Source: WJMB01 sp964581465 (GTDB lineage Bacteria; RBG-13-66-14). Taken from it: DNA of 64,000 nucleotides. The stretch lies in assembly GCA_964581465.1 (NCBI GenBank), contig CAZOOP010000015.1, positions 1 through 64,000 of the forward strand, given 5' to 3'. The position numbers and the translations under genes were made by a program. The stretch's first letter is position 1, and each line of letters opens with the position of its first letter. Below the pieces are notes generated by a model, which was not told the DNA's origin, searched no databases, and saw nothing but the letters and a program-made list of their open reading frames with translations. Shown in pieces: positions 51,990 to 59,916 of the stretch.

Positions 51990-52696
51990 TTGTCAATTAA
52001 TGTGGGGATTGTTAGAGGAAACTGGACCGACACCCGGGTTAACGCTTGCGCCGCTCGCGAGATGTGACTGCCGTCAGCACTGGAAACGCCGTCAACTCCG
52101 TCTAGTTCGCGGCTGACCCAGGGGCCGAAGCAATCTACAGACGGCCTTCGACTCGGCACCCATCGTTTGCGGTTTCCTGTCTGACCGGCGGGAAAACGGC
52201 CTGCCAGCTTAACACGGCATCAAGGAGAGAAAACCAAAGGGATCACTCAGCGGCGACGGATCATAGCATTACTGGATAACATTTAGATAAAAGCGGTTAG
52301 GTTGTAAACAGTAGCGCACATCGAGCGAGATGCCTGTGGCGGGTACGTGGATTATCACTTTCTCTAGGTGCTCATAGCGACGTTTCGACACGATAAAACT
52401 ACTCGAAGCCGTTGTCCCCTATGACCATGCATCGTTCATAAGTACCCTATAATCCTGGGGATAAGATTGCAGGCTCAACTTGATTCTGCATGGCCTCGTC
52501 TCAGCCGCTTCTTCGAGGGGGTCGGAGTTTCGAGTTGGAGGGGGCTGGTCCTGGATCGTGGGTGATGCCAAACCTGTTGCCACAAATTAACCCGAACCGA
52601 TCCCAAACTAATAGTAGAAGAATATCGACATAATGAGCTATACGGCATTATCCACTTATCTACTAGCTTTAAAGGGCGGTACGTATCATAGTGGAA

Positions 52697-53044
52697 GGGA
52701 TTATCATCTGAAACTGAACCTACTTCGTAAACGTGGAAGAGCGGCATTTAGAACGGAAGTGCCGACAATCACCTCACGAATGGCTCCAGCTCGATATGCA
52801 AGTTTTCACATCTGCTAAAGACGCAATATGAAAGCGTTTAGTCTCATACTACCTGGTATGCCCGGGATGCAAATCAGGATTCGCGACTTCCCGAAGCAGA
52901 GCGTTCAATTAGAAGCGTCCTCTTAGAGCTGTCTGGTTTTCCGCCGCTCGGCTACGCAGGAATAGTGACGGCTTGAACTGTTATAAGCCACTACAGATCA
53001 ACCTAATAACGATACTGGCCTGTTCAGGCATGTGTGATCTTATC
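52697..53044 (-). mobile_element. MITE, reverse homologue of the 531-883 element
   Basis: Left end GGGATTATCATC; right end decayed (GTGTGATCTTATC). The sequence matches the reverse complement of 531-883 in several blocks, including CGGAAGTG, GATATGC, and TTCCCGAAGCAGAGCGTTCA. It belongs to the same subfamily. Confidence 0.7.
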
Positions 53045-53427
53045 AAGTGGAAAACCCTTGTGCTTGAGACCCGTGAAACCGCCGTTATCCCAACAGCTTG
53101 AGTCAATCGCGGCTGACTTGCACTGATCCGGCAAGCTGCCGCCGTGTCTCCGTGCCTGGTTGAACATAAGGCTTGCACCCTGCTCGGTTGTTTATCCGCC
53201 GACTGCTTAACCGGGGGGTGGTTTCCCAGGTGGAGCCTGCGCCGGCAGCCACTTGCTCGTCGCTGTTCACCGTTCTAGCGTCCTGGTCCGATTCGCGCTT
53301 ACTCCCCATCACCTTTCGAAATAAGGTTTGATCAATCGCGCGTCAAGGGTGTTCAAGGCCTCGGCAAGCTCGATCAGCGACCTCTTCGATTGTGAAGGTG
53401 GTGGAAGACTCGTTTGCCGGTGAACGA

Positions 53428-53835
53428 TCAGGCTCCGCCCCGGGGAGGTCCTCCACGGCCCCGTCGTCCGGCGCCGCGTCCCCGTCCCATGCCGCGACCC
53501 ATGCCGCGGCCGAAGGGCAGCCGCAGGCGCTCGATCCGTCCGGCCAGGTAGTGTTCGAGCACGACCTCGATGGATCCGGCGATGCCTGTAATGATGCGGA
53601 TCCCCCGGGCTTCGGCGCCGGCGAGATAATTGCGGTTGAAACCGTTGCAGATGATGACCTCGACGGTCTGCTCGGCCAGCAGTTCGAGGAGCTCCTCCCA
53701 GTTTCGACTGAGGTTGGGCAGGCGGCGGCTCTCTTTCCAGGCGCCGTCGTCGACCTCGACCACCAGGAACTGGGGGGCGGAGCAAAAGCGCGGGGCGATT
53801 TCCCCGGCGAGGATGGGCAGGGCCAGGTTGGTCAT
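53428..53835 (-). CDS. NifX-like domain protein with Gly/Arg-rich tail
   Basis: 135 aa. NifX-type core: LALPILAGEIAPRFCSAPQFLVVEVDDG, ELLAEQTVEVIICNGFNRNYLAGAEARGIRIITGIAGSIEVVLEHYLAGRI. It ends in a Gly/Arg-rich tail (GRGMGRGMGRGRGAGRRGRGG), reminiscent of the DUF5320-like protein at 51106. It is therefore a third NifX-like protein, split from the main cluster by 2 kb of MITE insertions. GAGGTGA ribosome site. Confidence 0.85.
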   Translation of the reverse strand: MTNLALPILAGEIAPRFCSAPQFLVVEVDDGAWKESRRLPNLSRNWEELLELLAEQTVEVIICNGFNRNYLAGAEARGIRIITGIAGSIEVVLEHYLAGRIERLRLPFGRGMGRGMGRGRGAGRRGRGGPPRGGA

Positions 53836-53987
53836 CTTTCACCTCGGCCGTTAATAATGCAAGGAGTGTGCCAGTTTGGGTTGTTATGAGCTAGGACATG
53901 AAATATCAGGCAGATAGAGCAGACAAGCAACCGTCGGTTACTTCCGGCACAACGACGAATGAAACAAACCGCCTGGATATCTGAAAC

Positions 53988-54012
53988 ATATCGTTGTCCA
54001 GTGAAACGATAT
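53988..54012 (+). promoter_or_regulatory. Possible operator overlapping a promoter
   Basis: Inverted repeat ATATCGTT / AACGATAT (9-base spacer) that overlaps a candidate -35 box TTGTCC (53994-53999). TACAAT at 54015-54020 would be the -10 box, with a short 15-bp spacer. About 100 bp upstream of the GTG at 54115. Confidence 0.4.
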
Positions 54013-54114
54013 GTTACAATCATGATGGGCTCAGGCGCTTTACATGGCGCCTCGGGGAATGGTAAATTACTCTCAAGCTACCCAAACCTCTCAACCAGCT
54101 TCCAGGGTGCCAAC

Positions 54115-56943
54115 GTGAGCCTGCGTCTTCCACCCGAGTTCCGCCCATCGTCCAAGAGCGTCGGCCGGCGCACCTACAACCTGGCCTACGTCAGTCCGCT
54201 GCTCGATTCCGATCTCAAGCGCAACCTGGAAGAGGCCGCCGCATACGCCAAGCGACACCCCGTGCTGATCGAGATCGTCGGGGAGGGTTGCCGGGGGGAA
54301 CCCTCCTTCATCGACGAGGTCCTGAGCTACTTCCAGGACCTGGGGTTCCAGGGCTTGAACCTGCCGCGCATTTTCGGACACCAGACACCGCTCTCGCTGA
54401 TCCGCCTGCTGCTGGGCCTTGATCAACCCGACGACCTCAAGCTCACCCCCGAGCACGAGGAGCGGCTCTGGCTGCTTGATCCCGAGGCCGAGGTTCCCGA
54501 CGGCTTCGAGCCCGAGAACCTTAGCTGGATGCGGCTCAACCTGATCAAGGAGCTTTTGAGTTGGCGCTTCGACAAGCCCTCTGCGGCGGCGCTCTGCGCC
54601 TACTCCGGTGAGTTGGACCTGGAATCACTGACCCTGCTGGAGAAAGTGCTGGAGAGTATCCACGACCTGCGGTTGTTGATCGTGCTCAACTACGATGAGC
54701 GCATTCATGTTCCCGGTCTGTTCTCCCGCCTCAACAGCTTCTTCATCCGCTACGTCCCCGAGATCGGCGGCGAGAACCTGGGTTCCTTCGGCCGTGTCCT
54801 CGAGGAGAACCTGCCCCACGAGCAGTTCGAGAAGTTCCTCCGTGAGCTCACCCCTTCCCTGAGTTACACCAACCAACTGCGGCGCTACTTCGACATCGAT
54901 CTCGAGGGGCGCTACGATCGTCGGCTCAACTACCCCCTGACGCCGATCCAGCTCTTCCTCTCCCGCTGGCAGCGGCTCAACGAAAAGCAGCGCAACATCC
55001 TGCTGGCCCTGGCCTTGCAACAAACAGTCTGCGACAGCCGACGGCTGGAGTCCGCGCTCGAACTGCCCGAAGACGAACTGGCCGGCGAGCTCGACGAACT
55101 GCTGCGCAAGGGATTGATTATATCCGTCGACGCGGGCTACACCCTGGCCGATACCAACTTCTTCACCTGGAGCGTCGACTTTTCCGATCATCAACTGGCC
55201 GAGCGGCTCACGCAACGCCACCTGGAATACCAGCCGCCCCGGGACTCCTACGGCGAACGCCTGATGCGCCTGGACCACCACCTCGAGCTGCACAACTGGT
55301 CCGCCGCCCGGGAAGAGCTGGGCGATCTGCTCGACTACCTCATGGCGCGCGGCTTGCAACAGAGCGTCCTCGAGATGGAGAAGCGGATCCGCGAGCTGCT
55401 CAAGCAGCCCCTCGAACCGAAATCAGCCTTCGATCTACTCTATCACCTGGTCACGGCGGCGCTGGGACGCCGCGAGGCCGAGACCGCCGCGCGCCTCGTC
55501 GACGATCTCAAGGCCTACGCGACCGATCTCGATGATGACCTGCGCGGCCTGCTCGCGGAGGCCCGGGGCCGCCTGGCGGAGCTGCGTAACGACGTCGTCG
55601 CAGCCGCCGATCACTACCGGCGAGCCGTCAAACACCTCCAATCCCCCGATCGTGCCGCCCGCGTCCTGCGCCGGGCCGTGCTGAAGCTGCTGCAGTCCAA
55701 CCGTCGGGAGCGCGCCGTGAAACTCGTCGAGCGCTTCAACGAGCTGGACTCGCCCGCCGCCCGCCGTCTGGCTCTGCTCTCCCGGGCCGAGCTGGAGCGC
55801 GTCCAACGCAACCACCAGGCGGCCAAAGGGCGCATCGACGACCTCAAGCGCGAACTAGCCGAAGAAAACCTGGAAAACGAGCTCAGCGTTTCCGCCGAAC
55901 TCGAACTGGGACGGATCGCCAAGGCCGGCGGACAATTGGAGGCGGCCCTCGAACACTTCGATTTGGCCCACTCGATCGCCCGACGCGTCGGCTTCGCCGT
56001 CGGGGAGTTCCACGCCCTCTCCCTAAAGGCCATGACCCGCTACCAAATGGGCGAGCTCGAGGCGGCCATCGAGGGCTACCTGGAGAGTCTGACGCTGCTC
56101 GATCTCGCCGGGAACTCCCACGAAAAACTGAGCATCCTAAACAACCTTGGTTTGATCTACCACAGTTGGGGCTTTCTCGAGTCCGCCCTCTCCTGCCTGG
56201 AAACCTGCGAGAAGCGCTTCACCAACACCGGCGATCTGGAAAGCCTGGTCAACATCTGGGCCAACCTGGGGATGATCTGGCTCGATCTGGGTTTCATCGA
56301 CCGCACCCAGCACTACCTCAAGCTGCTCAGCGAGGGGAAGACCCATCCCGAACAGAGTAACGAGGCCACCCAAGGCAACCGTCACATCATCGCCTACATC
56401 ATGGCCAACATCGCCGAGCAACAGGGCAACCCAGAACTCGCTGAACGCCTCTACCGCCAAACCGCCGAGTTCTACCACGAACACGACATGCGCCTGTTCG
56501 CCCTGCTCCTCGACACGAACACCGCGCGGATGCTGCGCCTCCAGGAGCGTTTCGACGAGGCCGCCGAGTTCATCGAGCGGATTCGCACGGCCGGTGAAGA
56601 CCTCAGCAGCAAGCGCCTGACCGTGTCGGCCTCTCTGGAGTCCGGCGAGCTGATGCTGGCCCGCCTGCGTTTTGACGAAGCCGCCGAGTGGGCCCTGGCC
56701 GCCCTCGAGGTCGCCGACCGCCTCAATATACCCGAATCGCGCTTCCGGATCTACTGGCTGTTGACCCGCATCCACCGGGCCCAGGGCGAAACCGCCCAGG
56801 CGGCTCACTCCTACCAGGCCGCACGCGACGACCTGGACCGAATCCTCGCCGACTTCAACCGCGAGGACCTCAGGGCCGCCTTCCTCAAACGCCCGCGGAT
56901 CCGCGCCTTTCTCGACAACGCCCCCGCAGCCGACTCCACTTAG
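54115..56943 (+). CDS. STAND-like protein with degenerate P-loop and TPR repeats
   Basis: 942 aa from the GTG at 54115 (AGGGTG upstream). The frame is open from 53959, but that extension crosses the likely promoter. Residues 35-250 follow the plan of an AAA/STAND ATPase: HPVLIEIVGEGCRGEPSFIDEV sits where a P-loop should be, but GxxxxGK[ST] reads G-E-G-C-R-G-E-P-S, with no lysine. A winged-helix-like part follows (RWQRLNEKQRNILLALALQQT). From about 420 to the end come 10 or more TPR-like repeats (AVGEFHALSLKAMTRYQMGELEAAIEGYLESL). It is probably a regulatory scaffold that no longer binds ATP. Confidence 0.8.
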   Translation: MSLRLPPEFRPSSKSVGRRTYNLAYVSPLLDSDLKRNLEEAAAYAKRHPVLIEIVGEGCRGEPSFIDEVLSYFQDLGFQGLNLPRIFGHQTPLSLIRLLLGLDQPDDLKLTPEHEERLWLLDPEAEVPDGFEPENLSWMRLNLIKELLSWRFDKPSAAALCAYSGELDLESLTLLEKVLESIHDLRLLIVLNYDERIHVPGLFSRLNSFFIRYVPEIGGENLGSFGRVLEENLPHEQFEKFLRELTPSLSYTNQLRRYFDIDLEGRYDRRLNYPLTPIQLFLSRWQRLNEKQRNILLALALQQTVCDSRRLESALELPEDELAGELDELLRKGLIISVDAGYTLADTNFFTWSVDFSDHQLAERLTQRHLEYQPPRDSYGERLMRLDHHLELHNWSAAREELGDLLDYLMARGLQQSVLEMEKRIRELLKQPLEPKSAFDLLYHLVTAALGRREAETAARLVDDLKAYATDLDDDLRGLLAEARGRLAELRNDVVAAADHYRRAVKHLQSPDRAARVLRRAVLKLLQSNRRERAVKLVERFNELDSPAARRLALLSRAELERVQRNHQAAKGRIDDLKRELAEENLENELSVSAELELGRIAKAGGQLEAALEHFDLAHSIARRVGFAVGEFHALSLKAMTRYQMGELEAAIEGYLESLTLLDLAGNSHEKLSILNNLGLIYHSWGFLESALSCLETCEKRFTNTGDLESLVNIWANLGMIWLDLGFIDRTQHYLKLLSEGKTHPEQSNEATQGNRHIIAYIMANIAEQQGNPELAERLYRQTAEFYHEHDMRLFALLLDTNTARMLRLQERFDEAAEFIERIRTAGEDLSSKRLTVSASLESGELMLARLRFDEAAEWALAALEVADRLNIPESRFRIYWLLTRIHRAQGETAQAAHSYQAARDDLDRILADFNREDLRAAFLKRPRIRAFLDNAPAADST

Positions 56944-56963
56944 ATATCTCGAAAACACAAGGA

Positions 56964-56989
56964 AACGCCGACCCCCCGGGGTCGGCGTT
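56964..56989 (+). terminator. Terminator of the STAND-like gene
   Basis: Perfect stem AACGCCGACCCC / GGGGTCGGCGTT with a 2-base centre, 20 bp after the stop codon. Confidence 0.75.
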
Positions 56990-56996
56990 ATCTCGT

Positions 56997-57178
56997 GCGA
57001 GACCTTTGCCTGGTCCAAGATCGAAGTCGCCCCTCCGCGACGGTTGTGAAGGCTTTGGCACGTTTCTTGCGGAGTCGGACGCGGCGTCGCTCCAGACGGG
57101 TTGTCGCTCCGCTGCAAGAAACGTGCCAAAGCCGGTTCAGGGTTATCGTCTTTGTGTATGTTTCGGCAAAGGTCTCGC
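56997..57178 (+). repeat. Nested palindromic element, copy 9
   Basis: Outer arms GCGAGACCTTTGCC (56997-57010) and exact complement (57165-57178). Inner 20-bp repeat 57051-57070 and 57114-57133 with inward TTTGGCACGTTTCTTGC boxes and a 43-bp loop. It lies between convergent genes; the right outer arm is 4 bp from the stop codon of the VWA gene. Confidence 0.93.
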
Positions 57179-57182
57179 CCGC

Positions 57183-59300
57183 TTAATCGGCCGGGACGAT
57201 GGAGTAGGCGACCCCGTCGAGGACGACGATCACCCGCTCGCCCAGGGCCAGGGCCTCGGCGACCTCGGGATGCTCCCCGAGCAGCTCGAAGAACTCGTCG
57301 GAGGCCTGGACGATCTCCTCGGACTGCATAGCCTCCTCGTCGTACTCGCTGTCGGTCCAGACGCCGTCGAGGAGGTAGAAGGCCCGTCCCAGTGCGCGGC
57401 GGACACCGACGGAGCCGCGTCCGCCGACACCGGCCTGGAGCTCGTCGATGGCCTTGCTCTCGGCCACGGCGCCCGCGCCCTCGCGTAGGGCTCCGCTGGT
57501 GCCGAAGCCGACGCCGTCGGCGGCTTCGTGAAGGGTGTAGTTAACGGCGGGATCACCGACGGCGTATCCGGCTTCGGGTTCCGCCTCGGCCCAGGCCAGA
57601 CTGGTGTAGGGGGTGACGATGCCGTAGCGCAGGGCCAGCTCTTCGACCTGTTCCACCAGATTCTCGTCCTCGCTCTCGAGACGGATCTGTTCGAGCAAGA
57701 ATCCCACCTTGCGCCGGGCCCAGATCAGCTCGACGGCGTCGTTGTTCTCTCGACCGAAATCCAGCTTGAAGTCGCGGAGGACGGTCTCTCCCCCGGCGTT
57801 GCCGGAAAGGGTCAGGGTATGGACGCCGGGTTCGGCGAAGCGGCCGGCCAGGGTCAGTTGCTCGCCGGCGAACAGATCCGGCGGTGTCGGCGGGTAGAGG
57901 TCGTAGGCCCCGGCGCCGCCGAAGTCAAGCTCGAGGTCGGTCAGCACCGGTCCGTGGATCTTCTCGTAAAATCCGGTAATCGCGGCCTGCAGGTCCTCGC
58001 CGGGCTCGACGTAGACCACGGCGCCGCGCTGGACCCGCGCCAGATGGTCCAGCAGCACGGCGTTGAGGTCGTGCCCGACGCCGAAGATGTAGGCCCGCGA
58101 CGCAGAGTCGAGCTCCAGCACGTTATCGACGATGGAGACGTCGTCGCGCACTCCGACGGTGGGCTTGCCGTCGGTCAGAAAGACCAGGGAGCGGGGGCGT
58201 TCGTTATCGTTGTCGAGCAGCTTCAATCCGGCGCGCAGGGCGCCGTCGAGGTTGGTGCGCGCCTCGGCCTCCAGGCCGCCGACGAACTCGACGGCCCGGT
58301 CGAGATTGTCCTCGTCGGCCGCCACCAGGCCGTCGAAGAGGCCGCGGACCTCGGTGGAGAAGACGATCACCTCGAAGCGGTCACGGGGGTCCAGGCGCTC
58401 CAGGCAGTACTGGAGGGCGGATCGGGCCTGGTCCAACTTCTCGCCTCGCATCGAGCCCGAGATGTCGAAGCAGAAGACGATATCCTTGGGCAGGGTGCCG
58501 CCCCGGGGTTCGGGTTGGGGAGTCAACACCAGCAGAAAGCCGCCCCCGCCGTCCTCGGCGGCGTCAGTGAGCAGGCTGGCGGCCAGCTCCTCCGTCGAGG
58601 TCTTGTAGTAGAGCTCGAAGTCGCTGTCCGGCCGCGCGCCCTGCTCCCGGTACTCGACGATCACGGCGTCGTTCGTCCGCCGGGGTTCCACGGCGTGGCT
58701 GGTCGAGTAGACGTTGAGCACCGGCTGTTCCGAGCGTAGCTCGACGTCGATGGACAGCTCATCGACGGGATCGTAGGTGAAGGCCTCGATATCCAGGGGG
58801 TAGGAGTAGTGGTAGAGGCCGTCGGCGGGCTCCAGGAGTTCGCTGTAGCTGATGGTCACCGGTAGTCGTTCGCCGGGCTCCAAGACACCCAGGGAAGCTC
58901 GGAAGGCTCCCCGGCCCATGAACTCGAGCAGCGACGCCCGGCCGCCCTCACGCAGCGCCGTGGTGTAGAGCTCGGCGGCCTCCTCGGCGGGCAGGGCCTC
59001 GGCGGTAACCTCGCGGCCGTCGACGATGACGCTGAAACGATCCACGGCGGCGTTCTCGGGCACCGGGAAGAGATAGACCGCTTCGATGGAGTAATCGTAA
59101 CGGTTGACGAACTCTTCGTAGACCTCGGTCACCGCCAGGCCGCCATCGATGTCCACCGTCACCCGGTGCACGTCGATGGTCACCCGGATCTCCGGCGGAC
59201 CCTGGGGCTCCTCGAAGTAGTAGTAGGGGACGACGACGCCGTCGGCCAGAACCGCACCGCAGCTCAGCAGAATCAGCAGTATGATCGCAGGATTGCGCAT
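57183..59300 (-). CDS. Secreted VIT and VWA domain protein
   Basis: 705 aa. Signal peptide (MRNPAIILLILLSCGAVLA). VIT domain at about 30-160 (VTEVYEEFVNRYDYSIEAVYLFPVPENAAVDRFSV). VWA domain at about 265-450 with a complete metal-ion adhesion site, DIVFCFDISGSM, plus TNLDGALRAG and VFLTDGKPTVG. It resembles inter-alpha-trypsin-inhibitor-like bacterial surface proteins. The C-terminal part contains a typical PYTSLAWAE motif after the VWA and an acidic end. No membrane anchor is visible at the C-terminus. Ligand unknown. Confidence 0.93.
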   Translation of the reverse strand: MRNPAIILLILLSCGAVLADGVVVPYYYFEEPQGPPEIRVTIDVHRVTVDIDGGLAVTEVYEEFVNRYDYSIEAVYLFPVPENAAVDRFSVIVDGREVTAEALPAEEAAELYTTALREGGRASLLEFMGRGAFRASLGVLEPGERLPVTISYSELLEPADGLYHYSYPLDIEAFTYDPVDELSIDVELRSEQPVLNVYSTSHAVEPRRTNDAVIVEYREQGARPDSDFELYYKTSTEELAASLLTDAAEDGGGGFLLVLTPQPEPRGGTLPKDIVFCFDISGSMRGEKLDQARSALQYCLERLDPRDRFEVIVFSTEVRGLFDGLVAADEDNLDRAVEFVGGLEAEARTNLDGALRAGLKLLDNDNERPRSLVFLTDGKPTVGVRDDVSIVDNVLELDSASRAYIFGVGHDLNAVLLDHLARVQRGAVVYVEPGEDLQAAITGFYEKIHGPVLTDLELDFGGAGAYDLYPPTPPDLFAGEQLTLAGRFAEPGVHTLTLSGNAGGETVLRDFKLDFGRENNDAVELIWARRKVGFLLEQIRLESEDENLVEQVEELALRYGIVTPYTSLAWAEAEPEAGYAVGDPAVNYTLHEAADGVGFGTSGALREGAGAVAESKAIDELQAGVGGRGSVGVRRALGRAFYLLDGVWTDSEYDEEAMQSEEIVQASDEFFELLGEHPEVAEALALGERVIVVLDGVAYSIVPAD

Positions 59301-59662
59301 TTCTTCCTCCCGATGAAATCAAGCTCCCACCTACGGTAGCAGCCGGTGGCGGCGGGATTAGCAATAGTTCCAGACACTGGGGCTCAAGGTCCAAGCCCCG
59401 GCTTTCCACGAAGGTGGAAGCGGATCGTTTGACAAAGAGCGGTCCCGTATACCTCGTAAGCCGATGGAAGCTGTGAACGACGTTGAAACCGGTATTCGGC
59501 CGGTGACCACCTGGAGGGTGAACCAGAAAGAGAGTGTCTATCCTTTGACATCTTCGTGACACATGACAAACCGATTACTACTATACGTCGACGGAACGGG
59601 ATATGTCACGAAACCTATGTTACCCAAGCCCGGCGTTGCCAGTCGGGGTCGCAGCGGCTATA
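59301..59662. other. Divergent intergenic region
   Basis: Upstream region shared by the VWA gene (-) and, through palindromic element 10, the peptidase gene (+). I see no clear promoter consensus here. Confidence 0.5.
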
Positions 59663-59894
59663 CTGGACGGGTCGAAACCTCGGCGGGCCGTTCCGCCGGT
59701 TTGCCACCCCCGGCCGGCGTTGGCACGTTTCTTGCAAAACAGCTCAACGACAACGCGGTATCGAAGCGGACGAGCGCGTTTTGACGCGACGCGCCGGGCA
59801 AGGGATTGCAAGAAACGTGCCAACGCCTCGGTTGTCCGCCGAATTGCGGTGTGTTTGTCGAGGGAGATTGCCGCCGAGGTTTCGAAACGTCCAG
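59663..59894 (-). repeat. Nested palindromic element, copy 10 (longest)
   Basis: Outer arms 24 bp with two mismatches (59663-59686 and 59871-59894, core GTCGAAACCTCGGCGG on the left). Inner 20-bp perfect repeat 59716-59735 and 59808-59827 with inward sigma-54-like boxes; loop 72 bp, longer than usual. It ends 22 bp before the ATG of the M28 peptidase gene, so the left-arm box would drive transcription into that gene. Confidence 0.9.
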
Positions 59895-59916
59895 TCACTC
59901 AACCCCGGGAGTCGCC

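Larger units (their letters stand above)
51406..53427. other. Gene-free region with several MITEs
   Basis: Two kilobases without a credible gene, separating the NifX-like gene at 53428 from the rest of its cluster. It contains a complete MITE with perfect target duplication (51638-51989), another copy at 52697-53044 and intervening decayed fragments (for example CTGTTGCCACAAATTAACCC near 52570, related to 29480). Confidence 0.65.

Noticed and set aside
49994..53835. Nitrogen-fixation gene cluster
   Set aside because: The NifX-like domains alone do not imply nitrogenase; no nifH, nifD, nifK, nifB radical-SAM domain or nifE/N is present.
53959..54114. Walker-A-like GASGNGK in an N-terminal extension of the 54115 gene
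   Set aside because: The extension spans the probable promoter and lacks a ribosome site, and the motif is not followed by S/T. The GTG at 54115 is a better start, so this is not taken as a P-loop.
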